Shown here one piece after another: positions 32,013 to 42,773 of a stretch of DNA of 64,000 nt. The position numbers were made by a program, and so were the translations under genes. Every line of letters begins with the position of its first letter. Position 1 is the stretch's first letter. Origin of the DNA: Lyophyllum atratum. Taxonomy: Eukaryota; Basidiomycota; Agaricomycetes; Agaricales; Lyophyllaceae. The notes beneath the pieces were generated by a model. It saw only the letters and a list, made by a program, of their open reading frames with translations, was not told where the DNA came from and did not search any database. Location: positions 3,100,001-3,164,000 of the forward strand of contig JACGCN010000002.1 in the NCBI GenBank assembly GCA_014905825.1, in the 5' to 3' direction.

Positions 32013-33807
32013 TTATGCGAAACATTTCTCAAAATCCCCACTTCCGTCACTGCGCGCGTACGCCTGGCTCTTCACAAACGCATCGAGTGTGCACAGTCCG
32101 TCCCTCCCAGCTCCACAGAATTCCAGCGGCTGCAACGCGTCATTTACCAACACGCGTACGAACTCCCCTCCACGGCCACAGACCAGCTTCTCCGTCACCA
32201 TGCGTGCGGAGAACGGCACGAGATGTGAGGCGAGCCAGTCGCGTTCCGGGTTAGGCGATGATGGGTTCGGTGCGACGCTTTGTCGGAAAAGCCCCATCGC
32301 GGAGTAAATGGCGATCATTGTGTTGTCGTGCGAGAAGTCGGCGTAGATGGTACGGTTGAGCGGGAACGTCACAGGCGAGGCGTCCAATGTGCGGTTTGTT
32401 TGCGTATTGTCGCGCACCGGTTTCCCTGTGAGACGCGCGAGGAGCTCGTTGATGTACCCTACACCCTGGACAGGACCCAGAGACTGGCCGTAACTGCAGG
32501 CTCTGAATTCGGTGATTGTCAGACGCTAGGTAGAGTCGCGATTGCGCACCCAGTGTTGTAATATTTGTCCAGATCACCAGAGTACTCGAATTGCTCGAAC
32601 TCATCCTCGGAGAACAAGTTACAGAATGCACTGCGGTCATCTAGGAATACACTCTCAAATGGACAAAGAGAGAGTAGACTAAAGATGTCTGAGGCATTGA
32701 GGTTTGCGCCAGGTGCCTCCCGGTTCAAGTGTTCAGCGATAGGTGGAGCATACTCCAGCAGCCACTGCGAAGTCTGCGGGCTTGAATCACCGCCGCTAGG
32801 ACACATCCAATTATTGAGAGTGTTGTTCAGCTATGCAGACATCAATTGAGAGCTTTTAGCAACTACTAAAACAAATGTACCTCCTCAGGAATGATCACTG
32901 TTAAGGATGGAGTGTAGACATGTCGACTGGCGAAGGAAAAGCCTACAGTGAACGTAAAGTTAGAGAGGGTAGATCAAATTCGATGGCGGATAGAAAACCT
33001 GCTGTCCAATTTGTCGCTGATAATACCACTCGTTCAGAGCCAGATGCTCTCACAAACGGCAGTTGCTCGTTGCTAACCAGGTGCCTATACCGCCAAAACT
33101 GCACCTGACCCGCGAAATGTGATCTAGTACTCTCGTGAAATGATGAATCACACTTGCAACAGTCTCCAGGGCTTACTGTCGGGCACCGAAGGGAAGCAAG
33201 TCCTCCTCTCCGAGGCGATACGTATAGTTTTTGAGGAAGTCGAGATGCTCTTCGGTGTATTCTTCTGCTGCCAAGAGTTTGTTGACAGCAGCTACAATAT
33301 TTGCGCCAGCTCCTGAAGTCGGGTATCGAGCCCCATGTCTTTGTATCTGAACAGAACATTATATTGACGTCAAGCTATAGGGTAGTGTTGAATGTGTATA
33401 ACGCACTATGTTTGCCTTTCAGTGTACGGGTGAAAAATGAGCCGAAGACGAGGGTGGTACACTTGAAAGTTGAAACTTACCTGTGTTACCTGGCAATGAT
33501 CCGGTGGACTTGGGTAGACCTCGACCGGGAAATATGGGGAGTACTGCGCCCATTTTGAACGCGGTTTGTGCGGCATAGCGATAGTGGTGAAGTCTTGGAT
33601 TTGATCTGAACCCTCCGCAACAAGAAGAGTGTACATGCCTAGCGCACAGAGTGTACTGAAAAGAAGCAAAACACCCATATTTCTGAGATAACAAGATTGA
33701 GCACTTTGTGAGGGATGAGTGGATCGGGGCTGTGGACATGTCAAGCCATCCTCGGACGCCTTGAGATCGTGAGACTGGCGGAGCTCCGTGAAGTACACGC
33801 GGCGCAT
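32013..33807 (-). CDS. Phytase-like histidine acid phosphatase, tandem copy 2
   Basis: Paralog of the neighbouring genes with the same exon order. The start 33807 reads MRRVYFTELRQSHDLK, then a signal-anchor MGVLLLFSTLCALGMYTLLV and WAQYSPYFPVEVY. Active site: IQRHGARYPTSGAG and FSHDNTMIAIYSAMG. Other landmarks are YRLGEEDLLPFGARQ, QVQFWRYRHLVSNEQLPF, DKYYNTG joined across an intron to YGQSLGPVQGVGYINELLA, and the end GSGDFEKCFA. All catalytic residues are kept and no stop or frameshift was seen. It is predicted to be a type II membrane-anchored or secreted acid phosphatase taking phosphate from phytate-like substrates. Confidence 0.88.
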
Positions 33808-34619
33808 GGGCAGTAAAGGGCGTCAAATGCAATAGCACACGATCTTGAACGTACGACTTGCTCGAGAGTGGCAATGAGTTGGACGTCAGGTCCAAAACAC
33901 GCACCCTGGCTACGTTCTGATCACTCCAAGGATGCTGTTAGTCGGTCTCCTGTTACATAAGGTAAGGGTCGTCGTCTGCCGCCTCGTGCATCGTGGAGGC
34001 TCAAGCTCAAGGCACAAGCTCCGTTCGTCCGAATGCGTCGGGCATGTTGGTGGTCCAGGACTCCAGGTCCAGAGTGGGAGCCTAATTTAGGCTTCGGTTC
34101 AGTCATGGCCGATGCCGGCAAAGGTAGATCGTTCCAGCGGCCCGGGAGTCCCGATGCCACAAGCGATAACAACTTGTTTCGTGAGCGCTTCGATATCTTT
34201 CTATCGGGGGTACTAGTACACCAGTAACGCCACCACCATCACTACTAAGTAGGTGCACGATTCGTGATATAGTTTACGTGAAGTCAGGTCATCATCAGAA
34301 GATGTCATTACATGCCCGTTGTGATACGAGAATATAACTGAGGCAATGAGTAACTAGTATGTTTCGACGACTTGCTGGGCCATCGATGCTTTGATGAATG
34401 ACCCATTCGAGCGTAAGGGTTCCATCCATGTTAGCATCGTCCAGATAGTGGGTAGTATATACTACGTGTGGAGCAATTCTTCGATTATAGATCCGAGCCT
34501 GTACCATGATCCAACACCCGTCAGACAGCCTTCACACCAAGTACGAGATTGAAAGAGCCCACCCACCGTAAAGATTCCAAAACCCACCATCGTACCTCCT
34601 ACGACTCCAACCTACCAGA
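33808..34619. other. Intergenic within the phosphatase array
   Basis: No exon recognised. It separates copies 2 and 3 by about 0.8 kb, longer than the gap between copies 1 and 2. Confidence 0.4.
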
Positions 34620-36373
34620 TTACGAAAAACATTTCTCAAAGTCCCCATTTCCATCCTTCCGCGCATACGCCTGGCTCGTCACAAATGCCTTGAGTGTACA
34701 CAGGCCGTCTTTCTTAGCCCCACAGAATCCCAGGGGCTGCAAAGCGTCGTTCACGAATATACGTATGAATTCTCCTTGGCCACAGACCAGCTTCTCAGTG
34801 ACCATGCGAGCTGAGAACGGCACAAGGTTCGAGGCGAGCCAGTTCCGCCTTGGGTTGGGCGATGCAGGGTTCGGCGCTATGCGTTGTCGGAAGAGCCCCA
34901 TCGCAGCATAGATGGCGATCATCTGATTATCGTGCGAGAAGTCGGCATAGATCGTGCGGTCTAAAGGGAAGGTCACGGGCGAGTCGTCTAGCGTGTGGTT
35001 CGTCTGAGTGTTGTCGCGCACGGGGGTACCCGTGAGCCGTGCGATGAGCTCGTTGATGTACCCGACGCCCTGGACAGGACCTAGAGGCTGTCCATATCTG
35101 CGGAAGCCGCAATGAGATAACTGGTATATACTCAGCTCGAGACAAGCAGACGTACCCGGTGTTGTAATACTTGTCCAGATCACCAGAGTATTCGAATTGC
35201 TGGAACTCCTCATTGGAGAACAGCTTGCAGAACGGGCTGAGGCCATTCAAGAACACGCTCTCAAAAGGACAAAGTGATAGGAGGCTATATACGTCTGAGG
35301 CTGTGAGGTTTGCGCCAGGCGCCTGCTTGTTCAAGCGCGCAGCGATAGGAGGACCGTAAACCGATAGCCACTCGGATGTCTGGTCGTCTGAGTTGCCTGC
35401 GTTGGGGCACATCTTATCATCGAGAGTGTCGTTCAGCTGAGCGGAAATCAATGCGTGTTCGTAGCCAGAGAAACGACAAAATACCTGCTCGGAGAGTATC
35501 ACAGACAAGACCGGGTTATAGACATGGTGACTAGCGATCGAGAAGCCTAAATCGAAATGAAGTCATGTCAAAATTCGGCGATAAGGTAATACCTGCTGTC
35601 CAATGCGTGGCAGATGATACTACACGTTCAGAGCTGGAGGCTCTGACAAATGGCAGCCGTTCGTGGCTAACAAGATGCTCATATCGACCAAAATGAATTT
35701 GACCTGCTAGCTGTGATCTGATATATCATGAGAATGACGCTATACAAGAAATATCAACACCCACTGTCGAGCACCAAAAGGAACCAGGTCATTTTGCCCA
35801 AGACGATAAGTATAGTTTGAGAGGAAATTGAGACGCGGATCTGTGTATCTTTCAGCAGACATGAGTTTGTTCACTGCAGTTATGATCCCTGTCGAAGCTC
35901 CAGAGGTTGGAAATCGGGCCCCGTGTCTCTGTATCTGGAGATATAGAATTGACGTTCAGCTGAAGAGGTTGAACGAGCAGGATGACAATACGCACTATGT
36001 TCGCCTTTCATCACGAAGCTCAGTAATCTGACTAATAGGAGGTGCATTTGAAACTCACCTGTGTCACCCGACAATTCCTTGGTGGGCCTGCGTACTCCTC
36101 AACAGGGAAATATGGCGAGTACTGTGCCCACGACGTGCGCAGTTTGAATGGCACAGATTCCAGAGTATTGCTCCGGTCCGAATTCGCCGCCACAAGGAAA
36201 CCGTACATGCATAGGGAACATAACACGCTGAGAAGGAGTAGACCACCCATATTTCTTGAATGGCGACGCCGAGCATCATGCGTGGGGAGTACATATGCCA
36301 GATCTGCGAGCTGATCCTCGGCCTCCTTCTGGTCATGAGGGTGAGAGAAGTGGGGAAGCGTCGTGGGAGGCAT
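34620..36373 (-). CDS. Phytase-like histidine acid phosphatase, tandem copy 3
   Basis: The start 36373 reads MPPTTLPHFSHPHDQK, followed by a membrane anchor MGGLLLLSVLCSLCMYGFLV and WAQYSPYFPVEEY. The active site reads IQRHGARFPTSGAS, with Phe for the Tyr of copies 1 and 2, and FSHDNQMIAIYAAMG, with Gln for Thr beside the HDN proton donor. It keeps the Cys pattern (RNCRV, MCPN, SLCPF, PFCKLF, LVCG, GFCG, LCTL) and the end GNGDFEKCFS. The frame is intact across exons. The active-site substitutions are mild and compatible with activity, but could shift specificity from that of its siblings. Confidence 0.87.
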
Positions 36374-37003
36374 GGGCTGCAGCTAAGAGATGCTAGGCGG
36401 AACGGGCGCCAGAAGATATATACTCCCAGTAGGTTGGTTCTTGCTGGGCAAGGCCTTCATTTCGCACAGTGGCAGTAGTACAGACCTCGGTCTTACACCG
36501 CGAGACACGTTCGTCGCCGCCTTCGATGCCGTCACCGTGTGTGTTGTGATTGGGCGAGACTTCGGCTAAGCGCCTCTCCATCGCCTGAAAGGTAATTTGA
36601 GGGTTACGGCTATGGTTACGGCTATCGTGTGAGCCCCTGTGCATCGCAAGGTCGCGTTCAAGTGCAACGATCACTCCGAGTCCAATGGACAAGTTCAGTT
36701 TTGAGGTGTGTACGTCACGTGCCACGGTCTTCGAGTACTCTAATAATAGATATCGCTCATTCGCCCAGACGAGACTCATCCTGACTCCTAAAAACTTGGT
36801 GGAGGCGCCGTCCTTCATGCACCATGTTCTGTCCTACGCACAATAAACAGTTCATAAAAGTGTACAGCTAAAACACCATGTATTTGCGATGAGTCACCCG
36901 CTGAATAAAAATCTTCTGATAACTACGTAGCAATGGAATTTCATAGGGAATCTGCAAGTGGGATCTCACTCAGCTGACCGTACAAACCCCAAAAATGAAA
37001 TTC
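36374..37003. other. Intergenic; one doubtful minus frame
   Basis: An open frame of 141 codons lies at 36393-36818 (minus). It has no domain and no clear splice context, and I do not regard it as a gene. Confidence 0.35.
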
Positions 37004-37511
37004 TTACCAGAGAGGGCAGGTAGAGCTGACAGTGCACCTAACCGAGTCGAAAGTATCGTCCCAGCCAGGACCCAAGTCGGTTGGGCCATCGTTCCTGAAC
37101 GCCAACAAGTTGCCGGTGCAATTCTCATCACTTTCAGACATACGTCAACGTTGAATTTCTCACCGAAGCAAAGCTTAATGAAACACGTACAGGTATACGT
37201 AGCAGCAGACATCAGCCGTCCTGCCTTGAGTAGTGATGCTGGTGATGCTATCGTGGAACCCAGTGGGGAAGTTGTAGCACGTCCCACTAGTGTATGCGAT
37301 GTCGCTGCAGTTGCCCGAGAATAGCGGGCCAGTGCAGAAGTGCAGAGTGCCATCGACGGCCTGTTATTATGTGGATGTATGAACAAGCCGAATTAATATC
37401 CAAGACGAGATGAATGGTGCGTACGGGAGCACGAGGCATAGTGAGCGCCATGGCTGCTACGCTAGCAAGCAGAACGGAAGAGAGCGCAGCAAGTTTGGTA
37501 GAGATGAACAT
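37004..37511 (-). CDS. Small secreted cysteine-rich protein, 127 aa
   Basis: Exons 37511-37425, 37360-37191 and 37130-37004 in consistent phase. Residues 1-22 form a signal peptide (FISTKLAALSSVLLASVAA-like core ending AMA). The mature protein of about 100 aa has eight Cys (HFC, GNC, GTC, VCC, ENC, VRC, STC), enough for four disulfides. Two similar halves with an ENCTGNLLAF-type stretch recall secreted beta-sandwich proteins of fungi, but I cannot name the family. N-glycosylation sites NCS and NCT are present. The gene ends in TGG TAA, and a TAAG after the last codon could be mistaken for a donor. Confidence 0.75.
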
Positions 37512-39281
37512 ATTGCGTCGAGTACTCGAAATCTGTAGGAGATTGGGCACGATGAATAAAACGACCAATGTCTAGGTGGCTTTTATACATCGTCGGGGAA
37601 TCGCCTTCATCTAGCCATTACGCAAAGCGGCAGCAGGGGTCAGGGAAAGCTCCGTTTTTGCGATAAAGGCGGGAAAACACTGGTACGATATAGACGAAGG
37701 TTGAACAAGAGCGCCTGAATTGCTTATCGAGCGGTATGGTCCGGTATGGAGGTCATGAAACATACTGATAGGTGAATATCTCCTTGGAATCCAGACTTTG
37801 CTTCAAGAAGACCACCGAGTATCTATTCCGACTGGCCAAGCGTAGCGTCCAGGATGCAGGTGAAGAAGCCTTACGAGTAGATGTTCAGCTCGCGGCGCGT
37901 CCTCGAAAAAGTAATTGTTCCCCATCGGCCTGCGTTGCTCTCTCGAAGTCCCGGATATGCTAGTGACACAATGGCCTCCTTCCACCCGGCGTGCAGTCAG
38001 GTTAGGTGGAAGAGATTCGTTGTTCCCAAATGGTTTGCCTTCACTGGGTGTCCTTGCCTTGGGGGTCCGAATCTATACGGAGCAGTCAGCCCATGACGAG
38101 ATATGATGACAGAACGAAGGCAGAATCCTGAACGCATTTGACTGGAACGCCGGGTACGCTTGGACCCCCGAAAGCGGCTGAACCGAGATAAACGCGCTGG
38201 GTGTGTTCCTGACACTAGAATACGAGAGAACAAAGCGCCATACCCCGGTTGAGGGAAGAAAAAACAGACTCTAACGTTTGATGAGGTTTGGATCCCGCAC
38301 AAAGATCGGTAATCAACAGCTCGGTGGAAGTAGTCATGAACCTTGAGCTCGAGCCCGGCTACGTAAGAGATAGCGGGCGGAAGGTTTAATGGAGTCGGGC
38401 TTCTCAAGCACCTCCCCGACTTCAGTGGACCTTATCGGTGGGCACGGCTTTTCGACAGGGAGGGGGCTGCGGTGACAAGCGAGATTCTCCAGGTCCCCAC
38501 GAGGAAACGCGTCCGAGTCTGCTAGTCGTCGTCACACAATGCAGTGAGCTAAGCCTGAGCCATGTGTAGGGAATGTCATCCAGTCTCCGCGTCATGTACG
38601 GCGAGCATTCAACCACGATATAAGGAGCTCGAGCTCTTACACCATATAGAACTGTCATAGGTGATGAGAATATAGGCATTTGGTCATGGTCATGGCGGCA
38701 AGCATTTCGAACGGTGATTCCTCGGAGAGTTGGGGTCTGGAGTGGTCGATTTGAGGCAAGTCGGGGTTTACACGAGCCCGAACTCAAGATCGAAAGGATT
38801 AACATACGTCGCGTGAGGGTGCTCGTACTCGCAGAGCAATGTGGAAAACTGGACTGAGAGACAAGGGTGGGTGGTAAGTTGACGACTAGCCATATCTATC
38901 GGTGCGAAGTTTTATGATTTCGTTCAGCATGCCTGCAAGTATAAAACGTACCCACCAGAGATTCATAAGATTTCGATTGGCGTAGTGTAGGGCAGACTAT
39001 CGAGCCATTCGAGTCTCCAACATCGTCAATGTCGCGTTGAAGCAATTCGGAAGTTCATTTTCAATCGCTTCCCACGCCCTCCCTCACTGCGGCCAAGCCT
39101 TCTTGAAGAAGTTCACCAAGCCAACATCAACTGTGGCTACCACCAACCCGTGATCGCATCCAAATCGCATCTTTCGTGCACCGCCTTGTCGACTTTGGAA
39201 TGGGTCCGTCCTTTGATGTAGGGTGTTGTAGGTTACATTATATTGATCCCACATCCTGAATTGACTCACTGCCACTGGAAC
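37512..39281. other. Long intergenic region, no supported gene
   Basis: Several 60-130 codon frames exist on both strands, but none has domains, codon pattern or splice context I trust. Confidence 0.45.
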
Positions 39282-42001
39282 ATGGACCTCCCCCCATCCT
39301 ACGACAGAATTGACAGGGACCAGCGTACAGGTGAACCAAGTACTAGTAATCGACCCGTTGATGACGATCTACCTACCTACAACGCGGTCTGGACATCTTC
39401 ATCTCAAACCGAAGCGGAGTCAGAGTCGCCAAATATATCGACCTCTCGACGCCGCAGAGATCCTCATGCAGCATCTACAACATTCCCCATAGGCAGCCAG
39501 ACAACGGAGCCGCTCGTCTTTGTTTCTGAGGTCAGAGGGCACCTAGCACTCTTGCATGCTTTTGCGACCCTGCGGTGGCAAGTTGACGCGTACGACATAA
39601 CTGCGCAGTGGGCGGTTCCGTTCGTGCCACAGGACACGGACATGAAATGGGCTTGGTTTGTGGGATTGGCTGTTGAGCGGTGACCCCGGTTCCATGAAAT
39701 TTCTCATGACTACGTTGTTGAAGTCAGGGTCTCTGTTTTGTTCAGGTTTTCGGCATGGTGCAATACATTGGGGGACCACGACGCGGGACGACCCGCTGTG
39801 GATTTCCTACCTCCGCTAGATGTCCTAATGGTTCGCAAGTCGTCCCCGCACATTCGGATATGCTAGATTATGACCCCATGATATAGGTATGGCATGCGTA
39901 CATGCTCAATCCCAGGTTAGCTCTCTCTCTCTTTGATGAACATCGTGGTTTCTCATGTCCGATAGATGGTATAGCGAAGACACCATCAGAATCCCAGCAT
40001 TGCGATTTCTAGCCAAGGTCGGACCAATATTTTCTTCCTCTCTGGTACGCTGCGTCCCGTGTATTCAGAAATAATGTTCTGAGAAAATGAGCCATCAGTC
40101 TTTCCAATTGGAAAAGATCCTCAATTCTGAGCCCTCGAGCGTCCGCCTTGCTTCTTGGTGCATGCGGACTCTAAGAGCATTCGATCCCTTCGAAGATGCC
40201 CTCCTGCACCCAACCAAGGAAATCCGTTGCCCGAAGTGTCGGCGCGCGATCGAAGTGGGTACGTGCCACGAAGCTCTAACCCGGGCCTGGTGGTCTAAAT
40301 ACGCTGTTGCCAGAATACATGAATGTCTTGGGTACGGGATATCTGCAGCAGAGGTTTTTCGTCCGTTGCCCATCGTCTGGCTGTAAAAACGTCCCAAAGA
40401 TCACGAAAACCGTGCTCGGGCTGCGTAAGCTAGCTGAAGACCTGGTGCGACAAGAGTCTGGACCAAGAAAATACCTGGCGTAAGACCCCTTCATATCGTG
40501 TTCCAACCCTACGTATTCTGATACATGGTAGAGGCACCCTCCGCACCCCTCAGAAACATCTCGATTTCTCGAATGCGAGGGTTAAGAAACTGGTCATGTC
40601 GCACTCACGATTCTTACCGCCACCGGAGGGTACCACCAGTACGGAAAAATGGATTTATTGCATACTGGAGAGGAACAAGTACCACTCGGAAAACATGCGA
40701 GCTGCGATGGCGGTCAGTATGCACGTGAAGTGTGTACACTTGTGCGTAGTTGGTCTCATGAATTCAGTCATCATCTGTTGACGCTGTGGGATAGGATAAG
40801 GAGGATATTCTCCGCATATGCTGATGGCGAGATGTTTTCGCTGGACCTTGTCGGTGCTGTATGTCCCTTCGTATAGCTGCGCGATTAGGCACTGAACAAT
40901 TCATTCGTAGGTCATACGTCAAGGGACATTCATCAAGAAGATGCATGAATTGCGTTGGACGGAAGCAGGCTTCTTCAATAGCGAGATTGACGAGGTCGCG
41001 CTTCACCACGCGATTGCGCGTTACCATGCGTTTGTCATCAAATTCTATTCAGGCAGTTGGGGGTAAACGTTGACCTGCCATCATGCAGGTTTCTTGATCT
41101 TTTGGCGGCGTCACCGAAGTCGCAGTTTGCCCCAACGCTCGATATTGATCTTGTATGGCATACGCACCAGCTTATGGGACCGGAATACAATTCAGACTGC
41201 AAGACATATGTAGGCCGGTACATCGACCAGTGGGTTCCTTTCTCCTTCATCTTATCGTCTGCAGTTTGACCCGCTCTTATAGCAATGACAAGATCGAAGA
41301 GGGCGTATTAGCGTCGACCTTTGAAGACACCTGCCGTGCATGGAGAGTAAGTTTCCCTTTACTGGCATACCCTGCTTCCTTAATGTATCTTGTGATTGAT
41401 CGTTACATGGTAAAAAAGGACCGCTTCGACATTCCGTATACGCATTGCGGTTGTCCAGTTCCCGGTGAAAGCATCGGAAAGAAACTCTCCATCCTCCGCA
41501 CAGCCTACTCCCACAGCAAGACGCCTCCGTACCTTGACCCGCCCCTTCGCGCGGATCTCACTGCAACACATCCGAGCGACCACAACGCCGTCTTTCTCTT
41601 CCATCGAAAGGGTGCTGGCCTTGAAGCACAGAAAACCCGACGGGAGAAGTACAAGAGGCGGCAGGCACGCGATGGGAAGGATGCGGAGAGACACGATCCG
41701 GCGTTCTTGGTACCAGTCCCGATGTACTTTACGTACCCAGCGGACATCTTGTGCGCCGCAACGCCAGGTCACGTCGTGAATAACACGAGTGTCGGCGGAA
41801 TCGGGGGGTGCGCTGAGGTGAGGTGTTTGTCGGTCTCTTTGGATGGCGTCTTGCTCATGTAGTATGACTACAGGGAGGTGGGTGTGCCGCTGCTGGGCCG
41901 GATCGCGGGGTTGGTGAGTCATACACTTTACTCGCTGTACTAGGTTCACCTGGGTTTATGTTGGTTTTCGTGTTTCAGCTGGACTTTGTTGGGTTGGGTG
42001 A
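39282..42001 (+). CDS. GRDP-like (glycine-rich domain-containing, DUF1399 family) protein, copy 1
   Basis: About 13 short exons, beginning MDLPPSYDRIDRDQ at 39282. Family landmarks in order: VRGHLALLHAFATLRWQVD, KWAWFVGLAVERF, FLPPLDVLMVWHAYMLNPR, IRCPKCRRAI, IRRIFSAYADGEMFSLDLVG, RQGTFIKKMHELRWTE, TLDIDLVWHTHQLMG, YVGRYIDHNDKI and DRFDIPYTHCGCPVPG. The repeated VWH(A/T)-type signatures are diagnostic. The family is best known in plants, linked to stress and cell-wall roles; function in fungi is not settled. The C-terminus is short (GGCAEGGGCAAAGPDRG, then a stop at 41999-42001), so the Gly-rich tail seen in copy 2 is mostly lost. Exon borders were checked by comparison with copy 2. Confidence 0.82.
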
Positions 42002-42773
42002 GCGGTGTGTCAGCCCGTTCCAGGGTGTGGCTCAGAGCGGCTGTGCTCAGTCGCGAAAGTTGAAGGAAGATATTCGAGATAGGTCTGATTATCAACGAAT
42101 GAAGTAAGGTCGCGTGGTTTGCGGGAAATTGCTAGTTGTTTTACGCCATTGAACGCGCCGTATATTCCGTGCATAGGCTGCGCCAACAACGAGTCTCTTT
42201 AATGTCATCGAAATTGCGGTTTGCCATTGCCGGAAGCGCTGTCGAATACGTTGTCAACGATTAATTGCGCGTCCCGCCAACTTCCTCTTAGAGCACTTCA
42301 CAGCAGTTCTGCATGGGGTCGAATCACACCTATCCTAACCCCTTGGGCCTTAATCACTGATTGAGTTGTGACTGTGAGCTCATCTGAGCGACAGTCTGCT
42401 TACCGTCGACCAACCGGAGGTCTGAATGCGCAACTTGGCTTTGCATTGGCCAAAGGTAATTAGGCTGGCTGCATGCTTAGCATTGAATACTCCTACTTGT
42501 GTAACATGCGTTCGGACTGATCTATTCTTAGAACAAGAGCTATGCTCAAGTTGTGCTGCTCCGCTATATCGGACTTTCACCGCATCAGCCATCATTCCAT
42601 CATATGACATGTCGACTCTTGAAAGCTTGAGGGTCGCCGACTCATGAACGGCACCTTCGAGGCACCCACCGGTACAGCCTACATGGTCTAGTGACCAGTT
42701 GCACTGCCCTACTATACTGTGCAATTACCGAGACCTCAATAAATAGCTTGGGTGTCGCCCTGACAAGACCATC
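42002..42773. other. Intergenic between GRDP-like paralogs
   Basis: Promoter of copy 2 and 3' flank of copy 1. No exon recognised. Confidence 0.45.

Noticed and set aside
36393..36818. Minus open frame of 141 codons upstream of phosphatase copy 3
   Set aside because: No domain, no splice partner and composition unlike neighbouring genes.
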